From contig JAXLQL010000021.1 in assembly GCA_046331625.1 (NCBI GenBank), positions 1 to 64,000 on the forward strand: a DNA stretch of 64,000 nt, in the 5' to 3' direction. The position numbers were made by a program, and so were the translations under genes. The notes below the pieces were generated by a model. That model worked only from the letters and a program-made list of their open reading frames with translations. It had not been told where the DNA came from and did not search any database. Source of the stretch: JAXLQL01 sp046331625. GTDB taxonomy: Bacteria > Acidobacteriota > Terriglobia > Bryobacterales > Bryobacteraceae. Position 1 is the first letter of the stretch. The number at the start of each line of letters is the position of its first letter. Positions 10,524 to 18,539 of this stretch are shown here, piece after piece.

Positions 10524-10968
10524 TCCGAAACCCGGTAGGGCCCAGGTACTGAAACGCCACTGGGCCCCGAAGTACCGGTTACTGTTCCCAGTGGTTGTAC
10601 TGATCTGCCTATTGGCGTCCACGGACTGGGCAGGCAGAATGGCTGACAGAGGGTTCTACTCCCTGTACTCCTCGTTACGAGGTACTGAGTGGCCCACACC
10701 CGACAGCGTTCACTTCGCATTCCAGAAGTCGGTTCACGTGGCGCTGTTCGGATTGCTCGGTGTGGCGGCTTCGGCCGCGGCCGGCGCTTCCAAGCGCTGG
10801 GTTCTCTTGAGTGGATTTACGGTTTGTCTGGTGGCCGAAACCGGCCAGATGATTACAGAAACGAGGAATGCCTCGGTTCGGGATGGAGCGCTGAATGTCG
10901 GTTGTTTTGCAAGCGGAGCGGCGGTTGGCGGGTGGCTATCGCGAAAGCGTAGCGCGCAACCTGCTTGA
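10453..10968 (+). CDS. VanZ-like membrane protein
   Basis: This frame encodes a hydrophobic protein with VanZ features: a segment LLFPVVVLICLLASTDWAG, then DSVHFAFQKSVHVALFGLLG, and a final helix WVLLSGFTVCLVAETGQM. The only upstream ATG (10453) overlaps the kinase gene by 71 bp and gives a Ser/Thr-rich head unlike VanZ proteins. A non-ATG start around residue 30 is therefore likely. Its 3' end overlaps the next gene by 74 bp. VanZ-like proteins are frequent in exopolysaccharide loci, but their role there is not defined. Confidence 0.6.
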   Translation: MTGIPRTRTSTATIATATRTTTSSPKPGRAQVLKRHWAPKYRLLFPVVVLICLLASTDWAGRMADRGFYSLYSSLRGTEWPTPDSVHFAFQKSVHVALFGLLGVAASAAAGASKRWVLLSGFTVCLVAETGQMITETRNASVRDGALNVGCFASGAAVGGWLSRKRSAQPA

Positions 10969-11581
10969 TCGCGCCCTTGCCGCAGCCGGCCTCATCGCCA
11001 CGGCCCCGATTGGATTGCTTGCCGCGGCCGCGATCGTCATTGACGACCCAGGCCCGGTTTTTTTCCGCCAGAAGCGCGTTGGCCGCGATGGCCAGCCCTT
11101 CGAGTTGTGGAAGTTCCGCTCCATGCGGCGGAACAACGGAGGAGCGCAGATCACGGCCGCAAGCGACAGCCGCATTACCCGCGTCGGCCGCCTGCTGCGC
11201 AAGTTCAAGTTGGATGAGTTGCCGCAACTGTGGAATGTCGTTCGCGGCGACATGAGCCTGATCGGACCAAGGCCGGAAGTGCCTCGGTACGTCGACGAGA
11301 GGGATCCGGTTTGGACCCGGGTTTTGTCGGTCCGGCCCGGCATCACCGATCTGGCAACGCTGGTGTTTCGTAACGAGGAGGAAATTCTGGCGAAAGCCGA
11401 AGACCCCGAACGCCTCTACCGCGAGCGCGTGCTACCCGACAAGCTGGCCCTCAACCTCGAGTACATCGGGAAGAGGAACCTGTTCGTCGACTGCAAGCTG
11501 CTCTGGTGGACCGTGCGCTACAGCTTCGCTCCCGGTGGTTTCGAGAGCAGCAAGATTCGGGACAAGGTTCTCGCTGGTTGA
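10895..11581 (+). CDS. Polyprenyl-phosphate sugar-1-phosphate transferase (phosphoglycosyl transferase)
   Basis: This 228-residue protein of the bacterial sugar transferase family would load the first sugar phosphate onto undecaprenyl phosphate. It has one membrane segment (residues 24-48, ALAAAGLIATAPIGLLAAAAIVI). The family core follows: GPVFFRQKRVGRDGQPFELWKFRSM, LRKFKLDELPQLWNVVRG and MSLIGPRPEVP. It is the short PglC/WcaJ-core form without extra N-terminal membrane helices. GGAG precedes the ATG inside the preceding gene, implying translational coupling. The donor sugar cannot be read from sequence. A neighbouring 4,6-dehydratase and aminotransferase make a diacetamido-trideoxy sugar plausible. 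Confidence 0.9.
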   Translation: MSVVLQAERRLAGGYRESVARNLLDRALAAAGLIATAPIGLLAAAAIVIDDPGPVFFRQKRVGRDGQPFELWKFRSMRRNNGGAQITAASDSRITRVGRLLRKFKLDELPQLWNVVRGDMSLIGPRPEVPRYVDERDPVWTRVLSVRPGITDLATLVFRNEEEILAKAEDPERLYRERVLPDKLALNLEYIGKRNLFVDCKLLWWTVRYSFAPGGFESSKIRDKVLAG

Positions 11582-11589
11582 TTTTACGA

Positions 11590-12828
11590 ATGAGTGCCCA
11601 TAACTTCATACCGTTTCACGTCCCGTCGATCGGGGAGGAGGAAATCCAGGAGGTAGTCGACACCCTGCGGGGTGGCTGGCTCACCACTGGAGAAAGGACC
11701 CACCGCTTCGAAAAAGATTTCAAGTCCTACATCGGATGCCGCAATGCTCTCGCCGTGAACTCGTGCACCGCAGGTCTCCACCTGGCGGCGGCTGCGCTCG
11801 GCATCGGGCCCGGCGACGAAGTGATCACCACGCCGCTCACGTTCTGCGCCACGGTGAACACGATCCTGCACGTGGGCGCTACGCCCGTGCTGGCCGATGT
11901 CGGCGCCGATGGCAACATCGATCCGCACTCGATCGCCGCGCGGATCACGCCGCGCACCAAGGCCATCATCCCGGTCCACTTGGCCGGCTTGCCCTGCGAC
12001 ATGCACTCCATCTGGAGCCTGGCGAAAAAGCATAAACTATTCGTAATAGAAGATGCCGCCCATGCCGCTGGAACGTACTATCGGGGTCTGCCTCTCGGCG
12101 CCGCTCACGGCGAATTCGCGAGCGATGCGGTGGCCTGGAGCTTCTACGCCACCAAGAACATCACCACCGGCGAAGGCGGCATGGTGACCACCGACAATGA
12201 CGCGCTGCACGCGCGCATGAAGGTGCTCTGCCTCCACGGAATCAGCAAAGACGCCTGGAACCGCTACGCCGAAAACGGAAGCTGGTATTACGAAGTGCTC
12301 GAACCCGGCTTCAAGTACAACCTGAGCGATCTGCAATCGGCGCTCGGCATCCACCAGCTCCGCAAAGTGGAGCAGTTCGCCGCCGCCCGCCGCTCGCGCG
12401 CCGCCCTCTACAGCCGCTTCTTCCGCGACGTGGAGGAAGTGGAGATCCCCACCGAGGGCGCCGCCAACGAACATAGCTGGCATCTATACGTGTTGCGCAT
12501 CCGGCCGGAAAAGCTCGCCATCTCGCGCAACCAGTTCATCGAAGAGTTGAAGAAGAGAAAGATCGGAACGAGCGTACACTTCATTCCGGTCCCGTTGCAC
12601 CCGTTCTTCGCGCCCTGGGCAAGGGAGGAGAGAAACCATTGCCCGCGCGCGATGAACATTTGGGAGCGTTCGATTTCGCTGCCGTTGTTCCCCGACCTCC
12701 GCGACGAGCAGGTGGACACGGTGGCTTCGAATGTTCTCGAAATCATCCGGGAGCATCGCGCTCCCGTGTTTGCCCTGGGCCAGGCCGGCAAAGCCAAGTA
12801 CGCCGCCGCCGCGCCCGTTGCCGACTGA
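11590..12828 (+). CDS. DegT/DnrJ/EryC1/StrS-family sugar aminotransferase
   Basis: This 412-residue PLP enzyme uses glutamate to aminate a nucleotide keto-sugar. The ATG at 11590 (MSAHNFIPFHVPSIGEEE) matches the family N terminus. Signatures are GGWLTTG, NSCTAGLHLAAAALGI-PGDEVITTPLTFCAT, VIEDAAHAAG and SFYATKNITTGEGGM, whose Lys is the PLP-binding residue. Next door is a 4,6-dehydratase that would supply a 4-keto-6-deoxy-HexNAc. Together they fit synthesis of a 4-amino sugar such as the precursor of bacillosamine or legionaminic acid. It lies 8 bp after the sugar transferase in the same operon. Confidence 0.9.
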   Translation: MSAHNFIPFHVPSIGEEEIQEVVDTLRGGWLTTGERTHRFEKDFKSYIGCRNALAVNSCTAGLHLAAAALGIGPGDEVITTPLTFCATVNTILHVGATPVLADVGADGNIDPHSIAARITPRTKAIIPVHLAGLPCDMHSIWSLAKKHKLFVIEDAAHAAGTYYRGLPLGAAHGEFASDAVAWSFYATKNITTGEGGMVTTDNDALHARMKVLCLHGISKDAWNRYAENGSWYYEVLEPGFKYNLSDLQSALGIHQLRKVEQFAAARRSRAALYSRFFRDVEEVEIPTEGAANEHSWHLYVLRIRPEKLAISRNQFIEELKKRKIGTSVHFIPVPLHPFFAPWAREERNHCPRAMNIWERSISLPLFPDLRDEQVDTVASNVLEIIREHRAPVFALGQAGKAKYAAAAPVAD

Positions 12829-12850
12829 AACGACGAAGAGGGAACGTCTG

Positions 12851-14770
12851 ATGACACGGCAAATGTTTCTGAAAACGCGGCCCTTCGTGATCGCGCTGTT
12901 CTACGGCGTGATGGTCACGATGTCGCTTTTCCTGGCCTACCTGCTGCGGTTCGAATTTTCGATTCCGCCGTCGGATCTGGCCCTGTTCAAGAAAGCGCTC
13001 GTAATCGCCGTGATTGCCAAATTCACGGTGTTCTTCGCCCTGGGCCGTCACCGCACCAGTTGGCGTTACACGGGCTTCTACGATCTCCAGCACCTGCTGC
13101 TATCCCAGGTGCTCGGTTCGGCGGCGTTCGCAGCCGCCAACTACATCGTGGTGGGATCGGCCTTCCCCCGCTCGGTGTACTTCATCGACTTCCTGTTGTG
13201 CTTCCTGACCAAGGCCGGAACACGCATCCTGATCCGGACCTACCTCTGGGAACTGGCCCGCGACACGGCCCGCACCGTCACCGAACGCACCGCGATCCTG
13301 ATCTATGGCGCGGGAGCAAGCGGCCTCACGCTCATTCGTGAGATCCGCTCCAACCCCACTCTCGGCCTGCGCGTGGTGGGCCTCATCGATGACGACCCGT
13401 CGAAGTACGGACAGAAGCTGATGGGCGCAACGGTGCTCGGCTGTGGACGCGAAGCCGCCCAGATCGTGGACCGGTTCCGCAAACGCGGCATTGACGTCAA
13501 GGAAATCGTCATCGCCATGCCGTCGGTCAGCGGCGCCAAAATGCGTGAGGCTCTCGCCAACTGCCGCGCCGCTCAGGTGGCCGTCAAGACGATCCCCGGC
13601 ATGGGCGAGTTGCTCTCGGGCAAGGTGCTCACCAGCCAGTTGCGCTCGGTATCGGTGGAAGACCTGCTCGGCCGCGAGCCCGTTCGCCTCGATGAAGGCG
13701 AAATCAAGGGCACTATCAGCAGCCGCGTGGTGCTCGTCACCGGCGGCGGCGGATCCATCGGCAGCGAGCTCTGCCGCCAGGTGGCCCGCTTCCAACCGGA
13801 ACAACTCATCGTTCTCGAGCGCGGCGAAACCGACCTGTTCCGCATCCACATGGAACTGACCGAAAAGTTCCCCCGGGTGCAGATCATCCCGAAGATTTGC
13901 GATATCCGCGAGTATGACGCCGTGTTGCGCATCCTCGAGACCTATCGCGTCAACTCCGTCTTCCACGCCGCCGCCTACAAGCACGTTCCGATGATGGAGT
14001 CGCACGTGCCCGAAGCGGTGAAGAACAACGTGCTCGGCACGCGCAATCTCGTGCTTGCCGCCGAATCGGCGGGCGTCGAAAACTTCCTCATGATCTCCTC
14101 TGACAAGGCGGTCAATCCCACCAACATCATGGGCTTGACCAAGCGCGTCGCCGAGATCATCGTCAACTCAATGCCTCATCCGGCCGAGTCGCCCACCGCC
14201 ACCAAGTTCGTCTCGGTGCGCTTCGGCAACGTGCTCGGATCGAACGGCAGCGTCGTCCCCACGTTCGAAGCGCAGATCCGCAAGGGCGGTCCGGTCACGG
14301 TCACGCATCCCGAGATGCGCCGCTACTTCATGACGATCCCCGAAGCCGTTTCCCTGGTTCTGCAAGCTTCCACCATGGGCAAGGGCTCGGAGATCTTCGT
14401 CCTCGACATGGGCGAGCCGGTCCGCATCGTCGACCTCGCCAAGAACATGATTCGCCTTTCGGGCCACGAGCCCGATGTCGACATCGAAATCCGCTACACG
14501 GGCCTCCGCCCCGGCGAAAAGCTCTTCGAAGAGCTGATCTCGGAAGGCGAGAACATCATGCCCACCTACCATGAGAAGATCCGCATCTTCGGTAGCCCGC
14601 GCCTGTCGCGGCCCGAAGTGGACCGTTGGCTCGACCGCGTGGAAAACGCCGTCGTCGTCAACGACGAACGTGAGCTGATGCGCCTTCTGCGCGACATGGT
14701 GCCCGAGTACCGGCCCGATTCCGCCGCGGCCCGGCCCGCGATGCGAAAGATCATGAGCGCCGCATCCTGA
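12851..14770 (+). CDS. Membrane-bound nucleotide-sugar 4,6-dehydratase (CapD/WbpM/PglF type)
   Basis: This 639-residue protein has four N-terminal membrane helices (about residues 10-110) and a first Rossmann domain (ILIYGAGASGLTLIREI). The catalytic SDR domain begins VVLVTGGGGSIGSELCRQV near residue 297. Other motifs are FHAAAYKHVPMMESHVPEA, SSDKAVNPTNIMGLTKR and VRFGNVLGSNGSV. Met replaces the usual Tyr in the Y-x-x-x-K triad, as in the long WbpM/PglF enzymes. These convert UDP-GlcNAc to the 4-keto-6-deoxy sugar. The start at 12851 follows GAAGAGGGA. The 3' end overlaps the next open frame by one base (TGATG). Confidence 0.92.
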   Translation: MTRQMFLKTRPFVIALFYGVMVTMSLFLAYLLRFEFSIPPSDLALFKKALVIAVIAKFTVFFALGRHRTSWRYTGFYDLQHLLLSQVLGSAAFAAANYIVVGSAFPRSVYFIDFLLCFLTKAGTRILIRTYLWELARDTARTVTERTAILIYGAGASGLTLIREIRSNPTLGLRVVGLIDDDPSKYGQKLMGATVLGCGREAAQIVDRFRKRGIDVKEIVIAMPSVSGAKMREALANCRAAQVAVKTIPGMGELLSGKVLTSQLRSVSVEDLLGREPVRLDEGEIKGTISSRVVLVTGGGGSIGSELCRQVARFQPEQLIVLERGETDLFRIHMELTEKFPRVQIIPKICDIREYDAVLRILETYRVNSVFHAAAYKHVPMMESHVPEAVKNNVLGTRNLVLAAESAGVENFLMISSDKAVNPTNIMGLTKRVAEIIVNSMPHPAESPTATKFVSVRFGNVLGSNGSVVPTFEAQIRKGGPVTVTHPEMRRYFMTIPEAVSLVLQASTMGKGSEIFVLDMGEPVRIVDLAKNMIRLSGHEPDVDIEIRYTGLRPGEKLFEELISEGENIMPTYHEKIRIFGSPRLSRPEVDRWLDRVENAVVVNDERELMRLLRDMVPEYRPDSAAARPAMRKIMSAAS

Positions 14771-14883
14771 TGTCGCGCTCACGCCGGGCGAGGTCTGGAG
14801 GGCCCTCGCCGCACACGGCGAACGCCGGAATGAAAAACGATACCGGCGGCTTACCCGGCCGCCCAGCAAACATGGAGGAGACG

Positions 14884-15810
14884 TTGTCCACGACCGAGCA
14901 ACTCGAAAAGCCGGAGGCCCCTACTGCGGCGCCGGCAGCCCAGGCGAATCCCGCCGAGGCGACCCCAAAAGCCGCGCGTCCGGCAGCAGCCCACGCCATC
15001 ATGCGTATCCAGCCTTCCCACGGCTGGGTCTCGCTCAAACTCGAAGAACTGTGGAGCTATCGCGAACTGCTGTTCTTCATGGTTTGGCGCGACGTAAAGG
15101 TGCGTTACAAGCAGACCGCACTCGGTGCTGCGTGGGCCATCATCCAGCCGTTGTTCACCATGCTCGTGTTCAGCCTGTTCCTGGGCAAGCTGGGCAAGAT
15201 GGCATCTGACGGCGTTCCGTATCCCCTGTTCAACTTCGCTGCCCTCGTCCCTTGGACCTATTTCGCGTCGAGCCTCAGCCATTCTTCCGACAGTCTGGTG
15301 GGTAGCGCCAATCTCATCCGCAAAGTATATTTCCCCCGCCTGGTCATCCCACTGGCCACCATCCTCGCCGGCGGCGTCGACTTTCTGATCGCCTTCGGCA
15401 TGCTCGGTTTGATGATGGTCTATTTCGGCGTGACGCCCACCGTCAACGTCATCTACCTGCCGCTGCTGATCGTTCTCGGTGTCACCACCGCGCTCGGCGT
15501 AGGCTTGTGGCTCAGTTCGCTCAACGTGAAGTTCCGCGACGTCAAGTACACCGTGCCTTTCCTGATTCAGTTCTGGATGTTCGCCACGCCGATCGTGTAT
15601 CCCAGCAGCCTGCTGCCGGAGAAATGGCGGCTCGTGTACGCGCTCAATCCCATGGCCGGCGTCGTCGAAGGTTTCCGCTGGGCGCTGCTCGGCACCAAGA
15701 CCGCTCCCGGACCCATGATCCTCGTCTCGGCCACCGCGGCCGTGGCGTTGCTCGTCTCCGGAGCTTACTACTTCCGGCGCATGGAGAAGACGTTCGCCGA
15801 CACGGTCTAA
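14884..15810 (+). CDS. ABC-2 type polysaccharide exporter permease (Wzm-like)
   Basis: This is the membrane subunit of a polysaccharide ABC exporter. It has ABC-2 signatures: ELLFFMVWRDVKVRYKQT, LGAAWAIIQPLFTMLVFSLF, NLIRKVYFPRLVIP and NPMAGVVEGFRWALLG, with about six membrane helices. The start is uncertain. A TTG at 14884 follows GGAGGAG and gives 308 residues; ATG at 14770 overlaps the preceding stop and adds a low-complexity head; ATG at 14872 is also possible. A disordered Ala/Pro/Glu-rich region precedes the conserved part. Its ATPase partner is probably the Wzt-type gene at 30185-31420, about 14 kb downstream. Confidence 0.88.
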   Translation: MSTTEQLEKPEAPTAAPAAQANPAEATPKAARPAAAHAIMRIQPSHGWVSLKLEELWSYRELLFFMVWRDVKVRYKQTALGAAWAIIQPLFTMLVFSLFLGKLGKMASDGVPYPLFNFAALVPWTYFASSLSHSSDSLVGSANLIRKVYFPRLVIPLATILAGGVDFLIAFGMLGLMMVYFGVTPTVNVIYLPLLIVLGVTTALGVGLWLSSLNVKFRDVKYTVPFLIQFWMFATPIVYPSSLLPEKWRLVYALNPMAGVVEGFRWALLGTKTAPGPMILVSATAAVALLVSGAYYFRRMEKTFADTV

Positions 15811-15833
15811 TTCAGGACCGGCTCTAGCCCGCG

Positions 15834-15852
15834 GCGGGACTTACAGTCCCGC
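15834..15852 (+). repeat. Dispersed repeat, half copy 2 (second hairpin only)
   Basis: GCGGGACTTACAGTCCCGC keeps the 8-bp stem of the second palindrome with a longer loop. The first palindrome of the repeat is missing. It lies just after the permease stop. Confidence 0.7.
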
Positions 15853-15867
15853 CCAACAAACTACACC

Positions 15868-15996
15868 ATGAGTTATCCAAAGCTCCAACTCCGCCAAGGC
15901 CGCATCGGCAGCATCTTGTGGGGCAGGCTTCAGCCTGCGCGGGACTTCAGTCCCGCCGCCGGAGCGCCGTACTGCACTCGAATAAGTACATCATGA
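15868..15996 (+). CDS. Duplicated neuB start: 42-codon leader frame
   Basis: The first 36 bases (ATG at 15868) nearly duplicate the true neuB start at 15993. Both encode the peptide M-x-YPKLQLRQGR, with differences only at the third codon and one silent site. The frame then runs through dispersed repeat copy 3 and stops at TGA 15994-15996, overlapping the real ATG as ATGA. It may be translated as a leader coupled to neuB or may simply be a remnant. No function is assigned. Confidence 0.4.
   Translation: MSYPKLQLRQGRIGSILWGRLQPARDFSPAAGAPYCTRISTS
15918..15956 (+). repeat. Dispersed two-hairpin repeat, copy 3
   Basis: A canonical forward copy: GTGGG, then GCAGGCTTCAGCCTGC, then GCGGGACTTCAGTCCCGC. 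It lies between the duplicated and the true start of neuB. Confidence 0.92.
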
Positions 15997-17039
15997 CTTA
16001 CCCAAAGCTCCAACTCCGCCAAGGCCGCTGCCTCATCATCGCCGAGATCGCCCAGGCTCACGACGGCTCCCTCGGGACCGCCCACGCCTACATCGACGCG
16101 GCGGCCAAAGCCGGCGCTGACGCGATCAAGTTCCAGACCCACATCGCCGCCGCCGAGAGTTCCCCCGCCGAGCCATGGCGCGTCAAGTTCTCGAAACAGG
16201 ACGCCTCGCGCTACGACTATTGGAAGCGCATGGAGTTCACCCCCGAACAGTGGGCCGGGCTCGCCGATCACGCCCGCGAGAAAGGCATCTCGTTCCTCAG
16301 CTCGCCCTTCTCGATCGAAGCCGCCGAACTCCTGCTGAAGGTCGGCGTCGAAGCCTGGAAAATCGCCTCGGGCGAGCTCGGCAACGAACCCCTGCTCCGC
16401 TATCTCACCTCCACTGACCTGCCTTTCCTCATCTCGAGCGGCATGTCCCCGATCACGGAAGTGGACCAGGCAGTATCCCGGGTCCAGGACAAAGGTTTGC
16501 CTTTGGCCGTGCTCCAGTGCACCTCCGCGTATCCTTGCCCGCCTGAGAAGGTAGGGCTAAATATGATGCAAGAGTTCCGCCGCCGATATGGGTGCTTCGT
16601 GGGATTGTCGGACCACTCGGGAACGATCTATCCTGGCTTAGCGGCGGCAACGCTGGGTGCTGAAGTCCTCGAGATTCACATCGCGTTCTCTCGAGAATGC
16701 TTCGGGCCCGACGTGCCTGCATCCATCACCACGGGCGAGTTGGCTCAGTTGGTGGAAGGCATCCGCTTCACTGAGAAAATGCTGGCCAATCCCGTGAACA
16801 AAAACGACATGGCAGGCGAGCTCGAAGGGCTTCGCAAGCTCTTCACCAAGAGCATCGCCGCGCGCGCGCCCATCGCCGCTGGCGCCGTCATCCGCGAAGC
16901 CGACCTCACGGTGAAGAAGCCCGGCACCGGCATCCCCGCCGACCGCATGCACGAGTTCATCGGACAGGTGGCCGCTCGCGACATCCCGGCCGGCGAGTTT
17001 CTCGCCGAGTCCGACATCCAGGTGGCCGCGCACGCATGA
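15993..17039 (+). CDS. neuB: Nonulosonic acid (N-acetylneuraminate-family) synthase
   Basis: This 348-residue NeuB/SpsE-family enzyme condenses phosphoenolpyruvate with an N-acyl-hexosamine to make a nine-carbon nonulosonic acid. The TIM-barrel part has IIAEIAQAHDGSL, AGADAIKFQTH, FLSSPFSIEAAELL, WKIASGELGNEPLL, LQCTSAYPCPPEKVGL and GLSDHSGTIYPGLAA. The C-terminal SAF (antifreeze-like) domain starts near residue 285 (LFTKSIAARAPIAAGAVI) and ends VAARDIPAGEFL. Substrate (ManNAc or a 2,4-diacylamino-trideoxy sugar) cannot be fixed by eye, but the 4,6-dehydratase and aminotransferase in the cluster favour a legionaminic-type sugar. The next gene overlaps by ATGA. Confidence 0.9.
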   Translation: MTYPKLQLRQGRCLIIAEIAQAHDGSLGTAHAYIDAAAKAGADAIKFQTHIAAAESSPAEPWRVKFSKQDASRYDYWKRMEFTPEQWAGLADHAREKGISFLSSPFSIEAAELLLKVGVEAWKIASGELGNEPLLRYLTSTDLPFLISSGMSPITEVDQAVSRVQDKGLPLAVLQCTSAYPCPPEKVGLNMMQEFRRRYGCFVGLSDHSGTIYPGLAAATLGAEVLEIHIAFSRECFGPDVPASITTGELAQLVEGIRFTEKMLANPVNKNDMAGELEGLRKLFTKSIAARAPIAAGAVIREADLTVKKPGTGIPADRMHEFIGQVAARDIPAGEFLAESDIQVAAHA

Positions 17040-18250
17040 CGCCAGTGTCAAAAGAAGCTCCGCTGGCGGCGCGCGACATCGCGTCCATCAAAGCCGGGGA
17101 CACGGCCAAGCTGGTCAAGAAGATCAGCGATGCCGACATCGCCGCGTTCGCCCAACTCTCGGGTGATCGCAACCCCCTGCACGTGGACGCCGAGTTCGCT
17201 CGCGGAACCAGCTTCCAACGGCCCGTGGCGCACGGCATGATCCTCGCGAGCTACGTCTCGACGCTCGTTGGAATGCACTTGCCCGGCCCCGGAGCTCTGT
17301 GGTCAAACCAAAGCTTCCGCTGGCTCAAGCCCGTCTTCGCGGGCGACGAAGTGGAAGTGACGCTGCGCGTGACACAGGTTTCGGTGGGAGCCAATACTCT
17401 CACCATCGAGGTAAGCGCGGTGAATCAAAGCGGCGCCAAAGTCATGGAAGGCGAAGGAAGCGTAATGCTATTGACCCGGACCGAACGAAAAGGCGAAAAG
17501 GCACTCTCCGAGCGCGTGGCGCTGGTGAGCGGATCTTCTCGCGGCATCGGCGCGGCCACGGCGTTCGAACTGGCGCGCGCCGGAGCTTGCGTCGGCGTCA
17601 ACTATCTCACCCAAGCGGATGCGGCGCGCTCGCTGTGCCGCGCGATCGGCGATGCGGGCGGCCATGCGCTCGCCGTACAAGCCGACGTCACGAATCCCGA
17701 TGCGGTGGCTGAAGCGGTGGACCGCCTCTCGCGCGAGTTCGGCAAGCCCGTGGATGTGGTGGTGAACAACGCGTCGATCCCGCCGGTCGCCAAGCCGTTT
17801 CTCGAGCTCGCCTGGCAGGAAGTGCAGGAGATGATCGACGTGAGCGTCCGCGGCGCGTTCAACTGCGCGCGCGCGGCGTTGCCCAAGATGCTCGAAACCG
17901 GATCCGGCGTGATCGTCAACATCGGCAGCGCCCTCAATCACGGCGCCCCCCCCGCGCAGTGGACCGCGTTCGTCACCGCAAAGGCCGCGCTGCTCGCGAT
18001 GACGCGTTCACTCGCGGTTGAGTTCGGACCCAAGGGAATTCGCGTGAACATGGTGTCGCCGGGGACTACGGAGACGGATTCCATCGCCGCCATCCCGGAG
18101 CGGTTGCGCAAGGTACAAGCGATGCAGACGCCGCTGCGGCGCCTCGCCGCGCCTGAGGATGTCGCGCGAACGGTCGCGTTCTTGTGCTCGGAAGCGGGGC
18201 AGTACATTACGGGCGCGGATATCCCGGTGAGCGGAGGCGCCACGATATGA
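17036..18250 (+). CDS. MaoC-like hydratase fused to SDR oxidoreductase
   Basis: This 404-residue fusion has two parts. Residues 15-150 form a MaoC/R-hydratase hot-dog domain with the catalytic pattern D44-R-N46-P-L-H49 and the GTSFQRPVAHGM segment. Residues 158-404 form a short-chain dehydrogenase with GSSRGIGAA, a NNAS motif and Ser298. The usual YxxxK is F312-VTA-K316, so the catalytic Tyr position holds Phe. The hydratase half would act on a CoA- or ACP-bound enoyl/3-hydroxyacyl group. The reductase half may be altered or inactive. It overlaps neuB by ATGA and precedes the FkbH/ACP genes, suggesting supply of an unusual acyl substituent for the sugar. Confidence 0.85.
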   Translation: MTPVSKEAPLAARDIASIKAGDTAKLVKKISDADIAAFAQLSGDRNPLHVDAEFARGTSFQRPVAHGMILASYVSTLVGMHLPGPGALWSNQSFRWLKPVFAGDEVEVTLRVTQVSVGANTLTIEVSAVNQSGAKVMEGEGSVMLLTRTERKGEKALSERVALVSGSSRGIGAATAFELARAGACVGVNYLTQADAARSLCRAIGDAGGHALAVQADVTNPDAVAEAVDRLSREFGKPVDVVVNNASIPPVAKPFLELAWQEVQEMIDVSVRGAFNCARAALPKMLETGSGVIVNIGSALNHGAPPAQWTAFVTAKAALLAMTRSLAVEFGPKGIRVNMVSPGTTETDSIAAIPERLRKVQAMQTPLRRLAAPEDVARTVAFLCSEAGQYITGADIPVSGGATI

Positions 18251-18361
18251 CGGCCTCAGTTCCTCAACTCAGTCCTTCATCTTGCAAAACAGATCTGTCA
18301 CTCACTTCCACCCTGCTTACTCTAGGCACACTGGCCTTGAATGATGCACTGGCTTTGAAGT

Positions 18362-18400
18362 GTGGGGCAGGCTTCAGCCTGCGCGGGAGTTCAGTCCCGC
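18362..18400 (+). repeat. Dispersed two-hairpin repeat, copy 4
   Basis: A forward copy with one change in the second stem (GGGAGTTCAGTCCC). It faces copy 5, which is inverted 28 bp downstream, so the two can form one large inverted-repeat structure. Confidence 0.9.
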
Positions 18401-18427
18401 TTCCCGAGCCTGGCAGCGAATCCCGTA

Positions 18428-18467
18428 GCGGGACTGAAGTCCCGCGCAGGCTAAAGCCTGCCCCACA
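18428..18467 (-). repeat. Dispersed two-hairpin repeat, copy 5
   Basis: A reverse copy (GCGGGACTGAAGTCCCGC then GCAGGCTAAAGCCTGC) paired head-to-head with copy 4. Both lie in the 289-bp gap between the MaoC-SDR and FkbH-type genes. Nothing else was recognised in that gap. Confidence 0.92.
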
Positions 18468-18539
18468 TCGCGGAGGAGCAGCAATTCTTCGCGGTCAGAG
18501 ACAAAGCGCCAGCAGCGTAGTACATGCTGGAGTCCACTG

